From positions 310,001 to 374,000 of the forward strand of contig NZ_CP082945.1 of the NCBI RefSeq assembly GCF_019933235.1: a stretch of DNA of 64,000 nt. The letters are read 5' to 3'. Made by a program: the position numbers and the translations under genes. Shown piece after piece: positions 26,799 through 36,063 of this stretch. Numbering within the stretch: position 1 is the stretch's first letter; every line of letters begins with the position of its first letter. This DNA is from Streptomyces angustmyceticus (lineage in GTDB: Bacteria; Actinomycetota; Actinomycetes; Streptomycetales; Streptomycetaceae). The notes under the pieces were generated by a model. It worked only from the letters and a program-made list of their open reading frames with translations, ran no database searches and had not been told where the DNA came from.

Positions 26799-27476
26799 TC
26801 AGTTGCCGGCCGTCTTCTCCGGGCGGAGTTCGCTGGGCCGTACGATCACGAAGCCCTCGCCGTCGAGACGGAGCTGGACGGCCTCGCCGGAGCCGCCGCG
26901 CAGCATCGATCCGAGGCTCTGCGAACGGTGCAGCGTGGTCTGCAGGCTGCTGCTCCAGCCGACCACGGCATCGGTGTCGACGAAGACCGGGGCCTGCGGG
27001 GACACGGGTATGACGACGGGGTTGCCCTCGCACATCACCGCCAGCTTGCCCTGTCCGCTGAAGACGGAGTTGAAGAGTCCGCCGCCGACCATGCCGGCGC
27101 CCTTGACGACCTTGATCTCGTAGGAGAGGGACGGGTCGAAGCACAGCACATTGCGGCCGTTGACGGTGAGGCCGTCACCGGGGGCGAGGTCGATGACGAA
27201 GCAGTTGGCGGCCTCGTGCGCGAACCACACCTCGCCGCGGCCCCGTACGGCCATCAGCGCCAGCCCCTCGCCGGTGACCGCGCGCTTGAGGAACTTGCCG
27301 ATTCCCTGCCCCTGCTTCTCGAACTGCAGGTCACCGCGGTAGGCGATCATCGAGCCCTGCCGCGCGTAACACTCGCCGTCCAGGGCGTACTTGATGGACT
27401 TGGCGTTCTGCTGGATCATGCCGGGCGCGGCGGCGGGCGTGGCCATGTTCTCGGAGGAGAAGAGATCGCTGTTCAT
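26799..27476 (-). CDS. AIM24 family protein
   Basis: 225 aa from ATG 27476 (MNSDLFSSENMATPAAA); ATG 27485 is three codons earlier. The double-stranded beta-helix pattern of AIM24/TerD-neighbour proteins is clear: MIAYRGDLQFEKQGQGIG, ALMAVRGRGEVWFAHEAA and GAGMVGGGLFNSVFSGQGK. AIM24 proteins are widespread, and a bacterial function is not established. The gene precedes RNase HI on the same strand at 110 bp distance, so cotranscription is possible. Confidence 0.9.
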   Translation of the reverse strand: MNSDLFSSENMATPAAAPGMIQQNAKSIKYALDGECYARQGSMIAYRGDLQFEKQGQGIGKFLKRAVTGEGLALMAVRGRGEVWFAHEAANCFVIDLAPGDGLTVNGRNVLCFDPSLSYEIKVVKGAGMVGGGLFNSVFSGQGKLAVMCEGNPVVIPVSPQAPVFVDTDAVVGWSSSLQTTLHRSQSLGSMLRGGSGEAVQLRLDGEGFVIVRPSELRPEKTAGN

Positions 27477-27755
27477 GGCCTGCATGCTAAGCGGGGCGCG
27501 GAGCGGTCACGCCGAGAAGTCCGGCGGTGGGCGCGAGGGCGGTGCGGGCCGCCCGGCGGGGCTCGCGGAACGAGGCCGAAACCCGATCACACAGACTGTT
27601 GGCCTGTAAACAATGGGACACAAGAACACTCAAATTAGGTAAACCACAGCAGTCGGGCGCAACGTGCTCTAGCGTCACGTCCGACACGGAGGCGGTTGGG
27701 TGGCCGGGGGGCTCCAGCCGTGCCGGAAAGGTGAGGGACGACCAAGTGGGGGGCC

Positions 27756-29258
27756 ATGGGGTTGTTCGAAGCTGCCGGATCACGGGTGATGGAGTCACCC
27801 GCCGGAACAGCCGGATTAGCGCGTGCGCCACAGCGCGGGGAGAAGGACGGGCACCGGTCGGCCGAGCGCCGGCTCGTGCGGCTGGCGTGGGCCGTGGACG
27901 CCGTGGGCACCCTGGTGCCGGTCGGTGTGCTCGGTTCCGTGACGCGGCAGCCGCAGCCGTGGCTGACGGCGGTGCTGGCCTGTCTTGCGTGGCTGGCGGT
28001 CGGCACAACGAAGAATCGTTACACCCGAGATGAACTGAGCGGGGGCGACACGGCACTGCCGGTCCTGCGGGACTGGCTGACCATGCTGGGCGTGCTGGCC
28101 GTCATCTGTGTCGGGGCACGGATCGAGACGGACCTCGAGGTCTGTGTGCTCGCGCTGCTGCCCTGCCTGGGGCTGAGCGTGGCCCGGCGCAAGCTCGTCC
28201 ACCGGTATCTGCTGGCGATGCGCCGCCGTGCGCAGGCGTTGCGGCGCGTCCTGGTCGTCGGGGAGGCCGGCGCCGTCGATGTGGTGCTCGCGGAGCTGGC
28301 GCACCGTACGGACCACGAATACGTGGTCGTCGGCAGCTGCCTCGTCGGCGAGGAGACCACCGACTCGGTGCTGCCGGTGGCCGCCCGGATCGCCTCCGAC
28401 GGGGAGTCGCCCGAAGGGGCGCTGGACGGCGAGACCGTCCTGCGGTGCGCCGCGGAACTCGACGCCGATCTCGTCTTCGTGGCGCCGGGGCGCCGGCTCT
28501 CGGCTCCGCGAGTACGGCGACTGGCCTGGGCGTTGCACGACGAGGGGCGGAATCTGGCCATACTTCCGGGGCTGATCGACGTCTCACAGCACCGGGTCCG
28601 GCTGGCCAAGGCGGCGGGCCTGACCGTGATGCACATCGACCCGGCGGCGCGACGGGGGCTGCCGGTGCTGCTGAAGCAGGCCACCGACCGGCTGGGGGCC
28701 CTGCTGCTGCTCGTGCTGCTCGCCCCGGTGTTCGCCGCGGTGGCGGCGGCCATAAGGCTCACCACGGCGGGCCCGGTCTTCTACTGGCAGGTCCGGGTCG
28801 GCAGGGATCTGACGCCGTTTCGGATGTGGAAGTTCCGCACGATGGTGGTCGCCGCCGACCGGATGCGGGCCGCGCTGGAGTCGGCGAACGAGAACGACGG
28901 GGCGATGTTCAAGATCCGGCGCGATCCCCGGGTGACCCGGGTGGGCCGGCTGCTGCGGCGCTTCTCCCTGGACGAACTGCCCCAGCTCTTCAACGTCCTG
29001 GCCGGCCATATGTCCTTGGTCGGGCCGCGGCCGCCGCTTCCCGAGGAGGTCGAGCGGTACGACGGGACCGAGGTCCGGCGGCTGTCCGTCAAGCCGGGAC
29101 TGACCGGCCTGTGGCAGATCAGCGGGCGGTCCGACCTGTCCTGGGACGAGACCGTGGCACTGGACCTGAGCTATGTGGACAACTGGTCCTACGGCCGGGA
29201 CATCGGTGTGCTGATGCGGACCGTGCGCGCCGTGGTGGACGGGCGCGGTGCCTACTAG
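27756..29258 (+). CDS. Undecaprenyl-phosphate sugar-phosphate transferase initiating exopolysaccharide
   Basis: 500 aa from ATG 27756; ATG 27789 is an alternative. Four hydrophobic N-terminal segments precede a nucleotide-binding-like CoA_binding_3 region (RRVLVVGEAGAVDVVL). The C-terminal Bac_transf domain has a membrane segment, then FRMWKFRTMVVAADRMR, DELPQLFNVLAGHMSLVGPRPPLP and PGLTGLWQISGRSDLSW, the catalytic signature. It transfers a hexose-1-phosphate onto undecaprenyl phosphate, the first step of repeat-unit assembly. Codon 21 is TTA, so translation may depend on the bldA tRNA. It heads the polysaccharide cluster, after an AT-rich promoter region at 27590-27690. Confidence 0.93.
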   Translation: MGLFEAAGSRVMESPAGTAGLARAPQRGEKDGHRSAERRLVRLAWAVDAVGTLVPVGVLGSVTRQPQPWLTAVLACLAWLAVGTTKNRYTRDELSGGDTALPVLRDWLTMLGVLAVICVGARIETDLEVCVLALLPCLGLSVARRKLVHRYLLAMRRRAQALRRVLVVGEAGAVDVVLAELAHRTDHEYVVVGSCLVGEETTDSVLPVAARIASDGESPEGALDGETVLRCAAELDADLVFVAPGRRLSAPRVRRLAWALHDEGRNLAILPGLIDVSQHRVRLAKAAGLTVMHIDPAARRGLPVLLKQATDRLGALLLLVLLAPVFAAVAAAIRLTTAGPVFYWQVRVGRDLTPFRMWKFRTMVVAADRMRAALESANENDGAMFKIRRDPRVTRVGRLLRRFSLDELPQLFNVLAGHMSLVGPRPPLPEEVERYDGTEVRRLSVKPGLTGLWQISGRSDLSWDETVALDLSYVDNWSYGRDIGVLMRTVRAVVDGRGAY

Positions 29259-29272
29259 GGAAACAGGGCTCC

Positions 29273-29319
29273 GGTGTGCGGCCGGCGCCTCGCCGAGGGG
29301 CGGGCGCCGGCCGCACACC
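29273..29319. terminator. 17-bp perfect hairpin between convergent genes
   Basis: GGTGTGCGGCCGGCGCC (29273-29289) pairs with its exact complement at 29303-29319 around a 13-nt loop. It lies between the sugar transferase and fcl stops and suits both directions. Confidence 0.88.
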
Positions 29320-29331
29320 AGGGGACGGGCC

Positions 29332-30276
29332 TCACACCCGGGCCGTCTCCTCCTGCCACGCCCGGTAGGTGCGGGCGATGCCCTCGGCCAGCGGGATGGT
29401 GGGCGACCAGCCCAGTGCCCGCATCCTGCTGATGTCGAGCAGCTTGCGCGGGGTGCCGTCGGGGCGGGACGGGTCGAAGGAGATGCGTCCCTCGTATCCG
29501 ACGGCGGTGGCGACGCAGGAGGCGAGGTCGGCGATGGTCAGGTCCTCGCCGCAGCCGACGTTGACGGTGTCGTCGCCGTCGTAGCGGCGCAGCAGCACCT
29601 CGCAGGCCGCGGCCAGGTCGTCGACGTGCAGGAACTCGCGCAGCGGGGTGCCGGTGCCCCAGAGGGTGAGTTCCTCCTGCCCCTTCTCCTTCGCCTCGTG
29701 GAAGCGGCGGATGAGCGCGGGCAGGACGTGCGAGGTCTCCAGGTCGAAGTTGTCGCCGGGTCCGTAGAGGTTCGTCGGCATGGCGGAGATGAAGGAGGCT
29801 CCGTACTGCCGGCGGTAGGAGCGGATCTGGACCAGTCCGGCGATCTTGGCTATCGCGTACGCCTCGTTGGTGGGCTCCAGCGGCCCGCTCAGCAGGGCGT
29901 CCTCGGTGATGGGCTGCGCGGCGTGCTTGGGGTAGATGCAGCTCGATCCGAGGAACAGCAGCCGGCGGACCCCGGCCTGGTGCGCGCCGGCGATGACGCT
30001 GAGCTGGATGCTCAGGTTGTCCTCCAGGAACTGCACCGGGTAGGTGCTGTTGGCCATGATTCCGCCGACTTTGGCGGCCGCCAGGACGACGGCATCGGGC
30101 CGGGCGGCGCGCAGGAACTCCGCGGTGGCCTCGGCGTCCCGCAGGTCGAGTTCCGCGTGCGTACGGGTCACCACGTCATAGCCCTGTGCGGTCAGCCGCC
30201 GGGCCACGGCGGATCCCACCAGTCCTCGGTGGCCCGCGACGAAGACGCGGGCGGGTGTGGGCAGCAAGTCATCCAT
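29332..30276 (-). CDS. fcl: GDP-L-fucose synthase
   Basis: 314 aa from ATG 30276. The N-terminal motif RVFVAGHRGLVGSAVARRL and the segment AAAKVGGIMANSTYP identify the GDP-4-keto-6-deoxymannose epimerase/reductase group. The catalytic pair is in NEAYAIAKIAG (Y-x3-K), with SSCIYPKHAAQPITE before it and LREFLHVDDLA near the end. With gmd, which is divergent 178 bp away, it makes GDP-L-fucose for the polysaccharide. Confidence 0.95.
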   Translation of the reverse strand: MDDLLPTPARVFVAGHRGLVGSAVARRLTAQGYDVVTRTHAELDLRDAEATAEFLRAARPDAVVLAAAKVGGIMANSTYPVQFLEDNLSIQLSVIAGAHQAGVRRLLFLGSSCIYPKHAAQPITEDALLSGPLEPTNEAYAIAKIAGLVQIRSYRRQYGASFISAMPTNLYGPGDNFDLETSHVLPALIRRFHEAKEKGQEELTLWGTGTPLREFLHVDDLAAACEVLLRRYDGDDTVNVGCGEDLTIADLASCVATAVGYEGRISFDPSRPDGTPRKLLDISRMRALGWSPTIPLAEGIARTYRAWQEETARV

Positions 30277-30453
30277 GGGGCGGATTGTGTCAGTTATCCC
30301 GATACGTCCACCGGCTATTTCAGGAAATGCCTGCCGCTCTCCGCCCTCGACCACCGGCCGGGGAGCGGGTAGCGTCCACGCCCCGCGGTCCGCCGGCGCG
30401 TGGGAAATCCATTGATCGATCCCGATGTACATCACTTCTCGTGGGGGGAAGCC

Positions 30454-31467
30454 ATGCCGAAAACCGCGGTCATCACCGGAATCACCGGACAGGACGGTTC
30501 CTATCTCGCCGAATTGCTGCTCGGCAAGGGCTATGAGGTGCACGGGCTGATGCGACGCTCGTCGAGCTTCAACACCGAGCGCATCGACCACATCTACCAG
30601 GACCCGCACACCCCGGACCGCAGACTGGTGCTGCACCACTGCGACCTCTCGGACGGGGTCGCCCTGGTGAACCTGCTGCGCGATGTACGGCCCGACGAGG
30701 TCTACAACCTCGGGGCCCAGTCCCATGTCCGGGTCTCCTTCGACGCTCCGCTGTACACCGGCGACGTGACCGGGCTGGGCGCCGTACGACTGCTGGAGGC
30801 CATCCGCGCCAGCGGGGTGCAGACCCGGCTCTACCAGGCCTCGTCCTCGGAGATGTTCGGCTCCACCCCGCCTCCGCAGAACGAGGCGACGCCCTTCCAC
30901 CCGCGCAGCCCGTACGGCTGCGCCAAGGTCATGGCGTACTGGTCCACGGTCAACTACCGCGAGGCGTACGGCCTGTTCGGGGTGAACGGCATCCTCTTCA
31001 ACCACGAGAGCCCGCGGCGGGGCGAGACCTTCGTCACCCGCAAGATAACCCGCGCGGTGGCCCGCATCCAGGCAGGTCTGCAGGAACACCTCTACCTGGG
31101 CAACCTCGACGCCGTCCGCGACTGGGGCTACGCCCCGGAGTACGTGGAGGCCATGTGGCTGATGCTCCAGCGGGACGAGCCCGACGACTACGTGGTGGCG
31201 ACCGGTGTGGCGGCGACCGTGCGCGACTTCCTGCAGGCCGCGTTCGCCACGGTCGACCTGGACTGGGAGCGCTATGTGCGCTTCGATGCGAAGTACGAGC
31301 GCCCCTCCGAAGTGGACGCGCTCATCGGCGACGCGTCCAAGGCCAAGAGCCTGCTGGACTGGTCGGCGAAGGTGCAGTTCGACGAACTCGCCCGGATCAT
31401 GGTCGAGTCGGACGTGCGGCAGCTCACGGACGAACTCTCCGGCCACCGGGTGCGGGTGGACCGATGA
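30454..31467 (+). CDS. gmd: GDP-mannose 4,6-dehydratase
   Basis: 337 aa from ATG 30454, with a GGGGGGAA ribosome site; a longer in-frame start at 30400 has no support. [20 protein letters not shown] is the cofactor-binding start. [31 protein letters not shown] (Y-x3-K) and [16 protein letters not shown] are signature Gmd segments. It converts GDP-mannose to GDP-4-keto-6-deoxymannose for fcl. It overlaps the acetyltransferase by 4 bp. Homologues are usually slightly longer only at the C-terminus. Confidence 0.95.
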   Translation: MPKTAVITGITGQDGSYLAELLLGKGYEVHGLMRRSSSFNTERIDHIYQDPHTPDRRLVLHHCDLSDGVALVNLLRDVRPDEVYNLGAQSHVRVSFDAPLYTGDVTGLGAVRLLEAIRASGVQTRLYQASSSEMFGSTPPPQNEATPFHPRSPYGCAKVMAYWSTVNYREAYGLFGVNGILFNHESPRRGETFVTRKITRAVARIQAGLQEHLYLGNLDAVRDWGYAPEYVEAMWLMLQRDEPDDYVVATGVAATVRDFLQAAFATVDLDWERYVRFDAKYERPSEVDALIGDASKAKSLLDWSAKVQFDELARIMVESDVRQLTDELSGHRVRVDR

Positions 31468-32000
31468 CGGCTCCCGCCACCGACCGCCGGCTGAGCGGCT
31501 TCAGCGGCGCCGGCTACGACAAGGGCCGGGGGCTGCTGACCCAGGCCGCCTGGTTCGCCGTGCTCAACCTCGTGTTCATGAAGTGGTGGTTTCCGCCGCG
31601 GCTGCGGCCCCCGCTGCTGCGGGCGTTCGGCGCCCGGGTCGGCGAACGGGTGCTGATACGGCACCGGGTGCGGGTGCAGTGGCCGTGGAAGCTGACGGTC
31701 GGCGACGACGTCTGGGTCGGCGAGGACTCCTGGCTGATCAACCTGGAGCCGATCACCATCGCGAGCGACGTGTGTGTCTCCCAGGGTGCCGTGCTGTGCA
31801 CCGGAAGCCACCAACGGCGCTCACCCACCTTCGAGTTCGACAATGCGCCGATCCATCTGGCGGAGGGGTCCTGGGTGGCCGCCCGCGCCATGGTGCTGCG
31901 CGGCGTCACCGTCGGGGCGGGCGCGGTGGTCGGCGCCGGCGCGGTGGCCCACCGCGATGTGCCGCCGGGCGTCGTGCACACCACCGGGGGTGCGGCATGA
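31464..32000 (+). CDS. WcaF-like hexapeptide-repeat acetyltransferase
   Basis: 178 aa from ATG 31464, in an ATGA overlap with gmd. The N-terminal [20 protein letters not shown] segment is typical of putative colanic-acid acetyltransferases (WcaF group). Left-handed beta-helix repeats follow ([19 protein letters not shown], then [19 protein letters not shown]), with the active-site-region histidine in [10 protein letters not shown]. It probably O-acetylates a sugar of the repeat unit using acetyl-CoA. Confidence 0.9.
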   Translation: MTAPATDRRLSGFSGAGYDKGRGLLTQAAWFAVLNLVFMKWWFPPRLRPPLLRAFGARVGERVLIRHRVRVQWPWKLTVGDDVWVGEDSWLINLEPITIASDVCVSQGAVLCTGSHQRRSPTFEFDNAPIHLAEGSWVAARAMVLRGVTVGAGAVVGAGAVAHRDVPPGVVHTTGGAA

Positions 32001-33121
32001 GGATCACCCATGTGGTGACCCTGGTCAGCGACGACGGGGCGTACGGCGGTCCGGTGAGCGTGGCGACCGGGCAACTGGGCGAACTGGCCTCGCGCGGCCA
32101 CGAGGTGGAGCTGGTATCGCTGTGGCGGGGGCGGGGCGCGCCCCCGCGGTCGGTGGACGGGGTGCCGCTCCGTGCCCGGCCGGCCCGCACCCTGGTACCG
32201 GGGCAAGGGTTCCTCGGTCTGTTCCACCCGGGGCTGGTGCCGCTGCTCTGGCGGAGCGTCGGCCGGGCCGAGGCACTGCATCTGCACGCCGGGCGCGATC
32301 TGGTCTCGCTGGCCGCGCTCGCGGTGGCCGCGGTGCGCCGCCGCCCGTTCGTGGTGCAGACACACGGCATGGTCCAGCCTCGTGGCTCGATGGTGGCCCG
32401 GCTCTTCGACCGGGTGTACGTTCCGCTGCTGCGCCGGGCGGCGGCGGCCCTGGTCCTCACCGACGAGGAGGAGGCCGGGCTGCGCCGGGTGCTGGGGCCG
32501 CGCGGGCCGCGCCTGGTCAGGCTGCCCAACGGGGTCCGCGCCCGGCCCGGCGCCGCGGACCGGAGCGAGACGGACGTGCTGTTCCTCGCCCGGCTGCAGA
32601 GCCGCAAACGGCCCGAGGCGTTCGTCCGGATGGCGGCGCTGGTGCACCGCAAGCGGCCCGAGGTGTCCTTCACCCTGCACGGTTCGGACGAGGGGCGGCT
32701 CGCGGAGGTCCGGCGGCTGATCGCCGAGGAGGGGCTCGGCGAGGTGGTGACGTACGGCGGGGCCCTCGATCACGACGCCGCCGTGCGGCGGACCGGGCGG
32801 GCCACGGTCTACGTCCTGCCCAGCGTCGACGAGCCGTTCCCGATGAGCGTGCTGGAGTCCTTGGCGGTGGGCACGCCGGTGGTCTGCACGGACAGCTGCG
32901 GGATCGCCCCGGCCCTTCGGCAGCGCGAGGCCGCTCTCGTGACCGACGGTTCGCCGGAGCAGCTGGCGGACGCGGTGCTGCGGCTCCTGGAGGACCGTCC
33001 GCTGCGCGAGCGGGTCACCCGCGCGGGCCGGGCGGCGCTCGAGGCGGAGTTCTCGCTCGCCGCCGTCACCGACCGGCTGGAGGAGCGGTACGCCGCCCTC
33101 CCGCGGCCCGGATCCAGATGA
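31997..33121 (+). CDS. Glycosyltransferase family 4-type
   Basis: 374 aa from ATG 31997, overlapping the acetyltransferase by 4 bp. The GT-B fold is visible: [20 protein letters not shown] at the N-terminus (acceptor domain), VLFLARLQSRKRPEAFVRMA for the donor domain, and the E-x7-E motif in PSVDEPFPMSVLESLAVGTP. It adds a sugar to the lipid-linked repeat unit in the cytoplasm. Donor unknown; GDP-fucose from its neighbours is possible. Confidence 0.9.
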   Translation: MRITHVVTLVSDDGAYGGPVSVATGQLGELASRGHEVELVSLWRGRGAPPRSVDGVPLRARPARTLVPGQGFLGLFHPGLVPLLWRSVGRAEALHLHAGRDLVSLAALAVAAVRRRPFVVQTHGMVQPRGSMVARLFDRVYVPLLRRAAAALVLTDEEEAGLRRVLGPRGPRLVRLPNGVRARPGAADRSETDVLFLARLQSRKRPEAFVRMAALVHRKRPEVSFTLHGSDEGRLAEVRRLIAEEGLGEVVTYGGALDHDAAVRRTGRATVYVLPSVDEPFPMSVLESLAVGTPVVCTDSCGIAPALRQREAALVTDGSPEQLADAVLRLLEDRPLRERVTRAGRAALEAEFSLAAVTDRLEERYAALPRPGSR

Positions 33122-33126
33122 GGCGG

Positions 33127-33157
33127 GGCGGCGGGGACGGTCACCGCCCCCGCCGCC
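33127..33157. terminator. GC hairpin between convergent glycosyltransferase genes
   Basis: GGCGGCGGGG (33127-33136) pairs with CCCCGCCGCC (33148-33157); inside, CGG and CCG extend the stem after one mismatch, leaving a 3-nt loop. Confidence 0.75.
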
Positions 33158-33162
33158 TCCGG

Positions 33163-34404
33163 CTACCGGCCGTTCCGCGCGGTCCGCAACAGGGCGGTGA
33201 TCCGCTCCAGCCCGGCCCGGCTGCTCAGCCGCTGCTCGACGTACTCCGGACCGCGGGCCCCGAGCCGGGCCGCCCGCCCGGGGTCGTCGGCGAGCGCCCT
33301 GACCTCCGCGAGCAGCGCCTTCGGGTCCTCCGGCGCGATCACCGACCCGGCGCCCGAGCGCAGCACCTCCTGGGCGGTGCCCCCTTCGGCGGCCACCGAG
33401 GCGATCACCGGCCGGCCCGTCATGAAGTACGAGGTCAGCTTGGACGGCAGGCTCATGTCCAGCACCGAGGCCTTCTGGGTCACCGCGAGCACATCGGCGG
33501 CGGCGAGCACCTCGGGGAACTCCGCGGTGTCGGCGGGCGGCAGGAAGGACAGCGAGGGGACGCCCGCGGCGAGCCGTTGCAGGTGGGCGCGCTGGTTGCC
33601 GTCGCCCATCAGCACGAACCGTACGGGCGCGGACTCCTGGCCGGCGAGCCGGGCGGCCTCGACCAGGACCTCCAGGCCCTGTTTCAGGCCCATGTTGCCG
33701 GCGTGCAGGACCACGGTCTCCCGGTCGGACCAGCCCAGCCGCTCCCGGGTCCGCTCCCGGTCGCCGCTCGGGCCCCGCACATGCGTCCAGTTGGGCACCA
33801 CATGCACCCGGGAGCGGGGCACGCCCATCGCGGTGACCCGGTCCACGAACGACTCGTGCACCACCCCGACGACGGCGGCTCCGCGCAGGACCCTGGCCTC
33901 CACCGCACCGGCGAGGGCGGCGGCCCGGCCGCCGCCCTGGATGCCGCTCTGTTCGGCGGCGGCCCCCATCAGGTCCTGGACGACCACGACATGGGGCACC
34001 CCCGCCTGCCGTGCCAGGCGTCCGCCCAGCACTCCCCCGGCCAGGCTGGGCATCTGGGTGAGCACCACGTCGGGGCGGATGCGCGGTGGTGCCACGGCGC
34101 CGTGCGCCAGGATGCTGGCCTCGAACAGCGCCCGGCGCAGGGCGGTCTGACGCGGCGGCACGGTGTGGCGCCTGCGGTGCACCGTGACCCCGCCGCGGCG
34201 CTCGCGTATCCGCCATCGGCCGCGGTAGCCCTCGGCCACCCGCCAGGCGGGGTAGTGCGGCATGCCCGCGAGGACATGGGTGTCGGCTCCGGATGCGGCG
34301 AGGTGCTCGGCGATCTGTGTCGAGTACGGCCCTATGCCGGTGTGTTCGGGCGCGTAGTTGGTGGAGACCACCAGCACACACCGGCCCGCGAACGAGTCTT
34401 CCAA
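33163..34404 (-). CDS. WcaI-like glycosyltransferase
   Basis: 413 aa from TTG 34404, the only start with a matching Shine-Dalgarno (AGGGGGG about 6 bp upstream); no ATG or GTG lies between it and the first conserved residues. CVLVVSTNYAPEHTGIGPYS is the WcaI/GT4 N-terminus. VVVVQDLMGAAAEQSGI, VVLHAGNMGLKQGLE and LPSKLTSYFMTGRPVIAS are conserved donor-domain segments. It is divergent from wzy. It probably adds a hexose, as WcaI does in colanic acid, but the sugar is not predictable. Confidence 0.9.
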   Translation of the reverse strand: MEDSFAGRCVLVVSTNYAPEHTGIGPYSTQIAEHLAASGADTHVLAGMPHYPAWRVAEGYRGRWRIRERRGGVTVHRRRHTVPPRQTALRRALFEASILAHGAVAPPRIRPDVVLTQMPSLAGGVLGGRLARQAGVPHVVVVQDLMGAAAEQSGIQGGGRAAALAGAVEARVLRGAAVVGVVHESFVDRVTAMGVPRSRVHVVPNWTHVRGPSGDRERTRERLGWSDRETVVLHAGNMGLKQGLEVLVEAARLAGQESAPVRFVLMGDGNQRAHLQRLAAGVPSLSFLPPADTAEFPEVLAAADVLAVTQKASVLDMSLPSKLTSYFMTGRPVIASVAAEGGTAQEVLRSGAGSVIAPEDPKALLAEVRALADDPGRAARLGARGPEYVEQRLSSRAGLERITALLRTARNGR

Positions 34405-34557
34405 GACTGGCCCCCCTCTGGATGTGCGGTCATCGTAGGAGCCCGCCGGGACCCGCGGGCTGTGAATTGCGTTGCGATTGTGTCCCGAAGGCGACCTTGT
34501 TTTCCCGATGTCCCTTAGATTGTGGTCGCTGATGGGGAGTTGGGGGGAGGTGGGTCG

Positions 34558-36063
34558 ATGACGTACGGGAAGCGCCCGGGCGCCGCGGCTCCGGTGCGGG
34601 GCATCGCCGCACTGTGCTGCTGGGCGCTGCTGCTGGTGGTGCTGCTGCCGGTGCTGATCCTGCAGTCGACGGACGCCCGCTTCGGCGCCGCGCTCGCCCT
34701 GCAGTGTGTGGTGGTGGTGCACACCGGTGCGGCGCTGGCCCGGGTGCTGACGGATGTCCGGGCGCGGCTGATCGCCTTCGGTTTCTGGCTCTTTTCCTAC
34801 GTCTGGCTGGGGCTCGCACCACTGGCCATGCTCGCGACGGACGCGTATCCGCGGGGATTCATGGTCGACGCGAACACCGCGTTCCTGACAACTGCCGTGG
34901 TGGAGGCGGGACTTCTGGCCTACAGCGGGGGTTCGGCGCTGGCGTCCTGGCGGTCGGCGCGCTCCTCCGTGGCCCTCGAACCGCTCCTGGCCCGCCGGCT
35001 GTCGCCGGTGCGGGTGCTGCTGCTGTGCGGCGCCGCGCTGCTGCTGGCCGTCGCGCTCATTCCCGGCCAGGGCGGGCTGTCGGCGTTCTTCCTCAGCCGG
35101 CAGGCGGCCAACGAGGCGGCGGCAGCGGCGGAACCGGCCGCGTCGGCGGACCGGGCCATGGCGGCCTGGTTGCTGTCGGTACCGGCGTTCTGGGCGCTGG
35201 TGGCGCTGGTGCACGTACCGCGGTTCTCCGCGGGCGACCGGACCCTGCGCGGATTACGCTGGCTGCTGCTGCCGTTGCTGATCGCGGTGAACGTCGTGGT
35301 CAACAACCCCATCAGCCAGCCGCGTTTCTGGGCCGGTACGGTCCTGCTGGCGCTGGTCTTCAGCGCGTCCTGGCTGCGCGGGCCGCGGGCCTTCCGCTTC
35401 GGCGCGGCGGCCGTGGCGGCCGTGGTGCTGGTGGTCTTCCCGTACAGCGACTACTTCCGCTACGACAAGCGCGAGCCCGTCCATGTGGTCTCGCTCGCCG
35501 AGCAGTTCACCTCCAACGGCGACTACGACGCCTTCCAGCAGGTCGAGACGGGTGTGGACTACGTCCGCACGCACGGCTTCACCCCGACGGCCGCGCTGGG
35601 GCCACCGCTGTTCTTCGTGCCGCGCGCCGTCTGGCCCGGCAAGCCCGACGACGCGGGCATCCTGCTCGCCCGGCACGCGGGCTACACCTTCACCAATCTG
35701 TCCGCGCCGCTGTGGGTCGAGACCTATATGTGGGCCGGCTTCCCGTCGGTCATCGCCGTCTTCGGCCTGATCGGCGCGGTGGGACGGCGCATCGACCACC
35801 TACGGCACCGGCTGCGGCGGCAGCGCGGCACCCTCGCGGCACTGGTGGTGCCCGCCTTCGGCTTCTACCAGCTGGTGTTGCTGCGCGGCAGTCTGATGGC
35901 CATCGTGGGACCGCTCGCCCTGCTGGTGTGCATCCCGCTGCTGATCACCCGTAAACCGGGACGGCGGGTCCTGCCGCCGTCCGCACAGGAGTCCGCGTGC
36001 GCACCGACGTCCTCGGAGCACCGCGCCGCCTCACCTCTACCCACAGGAGGAGCACGTACGTGA
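34558..36063 (+). CDS. Wzy-type polysaccharide polymerase
   Basis: 501 aa from ATG 34558, with GGGAGGTG upstream. About 10-12 membrane helices are visible, with a large periplasmic loop between residues ~305 and 385 (YFRYDKREPVHVVSLAEQF, then RTHGFTPTAALGPPLFFVPR and WPGKPDDAG). This is the O-antigen polymerase layout. It would join repeat units on the outer face of the membrane. Codon 233 (35254-35256) is TTA, a likely bldA control point. The stop overlaps the Wzz start. Confidence 0.85.
   Translation: MTYGKRPGAAAPVRGIAALCCWALLLVVLLPVLILQSTDARFGAALALQCVVVVHTGAALARVLTDVRARLIAFGFWLFSYVWLGLAPLAMLATDAYPRGFMVDANTAFLTTAVVEAGLLAYSGGSALASWRSARSSVALEPLLARRLSPVRVLLLCGAALLLAVALIPGQGGLSAFFLSRQAANEAAAAAEPAASADRAMAAWLLSVPAFWALVALVHVPRFSAGDRTLRGLRWLLLPLLIAVNVVVNNPISQPRFWAGTVLLALVFSASWLRGPRAFRFGAAAVAAVVLVVFPYSDYFRYDKREPVHVVSLAEQFTSNGDYDAFQQVETGVDYVRTHGFTPTAALGPPLFFVPRAVWPGKPDDAGILLARHAGYTFTNLSAPLWVETYMWAGFPSVIAVFGLIGAVGRRIDHLRHRLRRQRGTLAALVVPAFGFYQLVLLRGSLMAIVGPLALLVCIPLLITRKPGRRVLPPSAQESACAPTSSEHRAASPLPTGGART

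Noticed and set aside
27598..27625. An AdpA site (tggcctgtaa) before the polysaccharide cluster
   Set aside because: It differs from the consensus at one position and such degenerate sites occur by chance; not strong enough to list.
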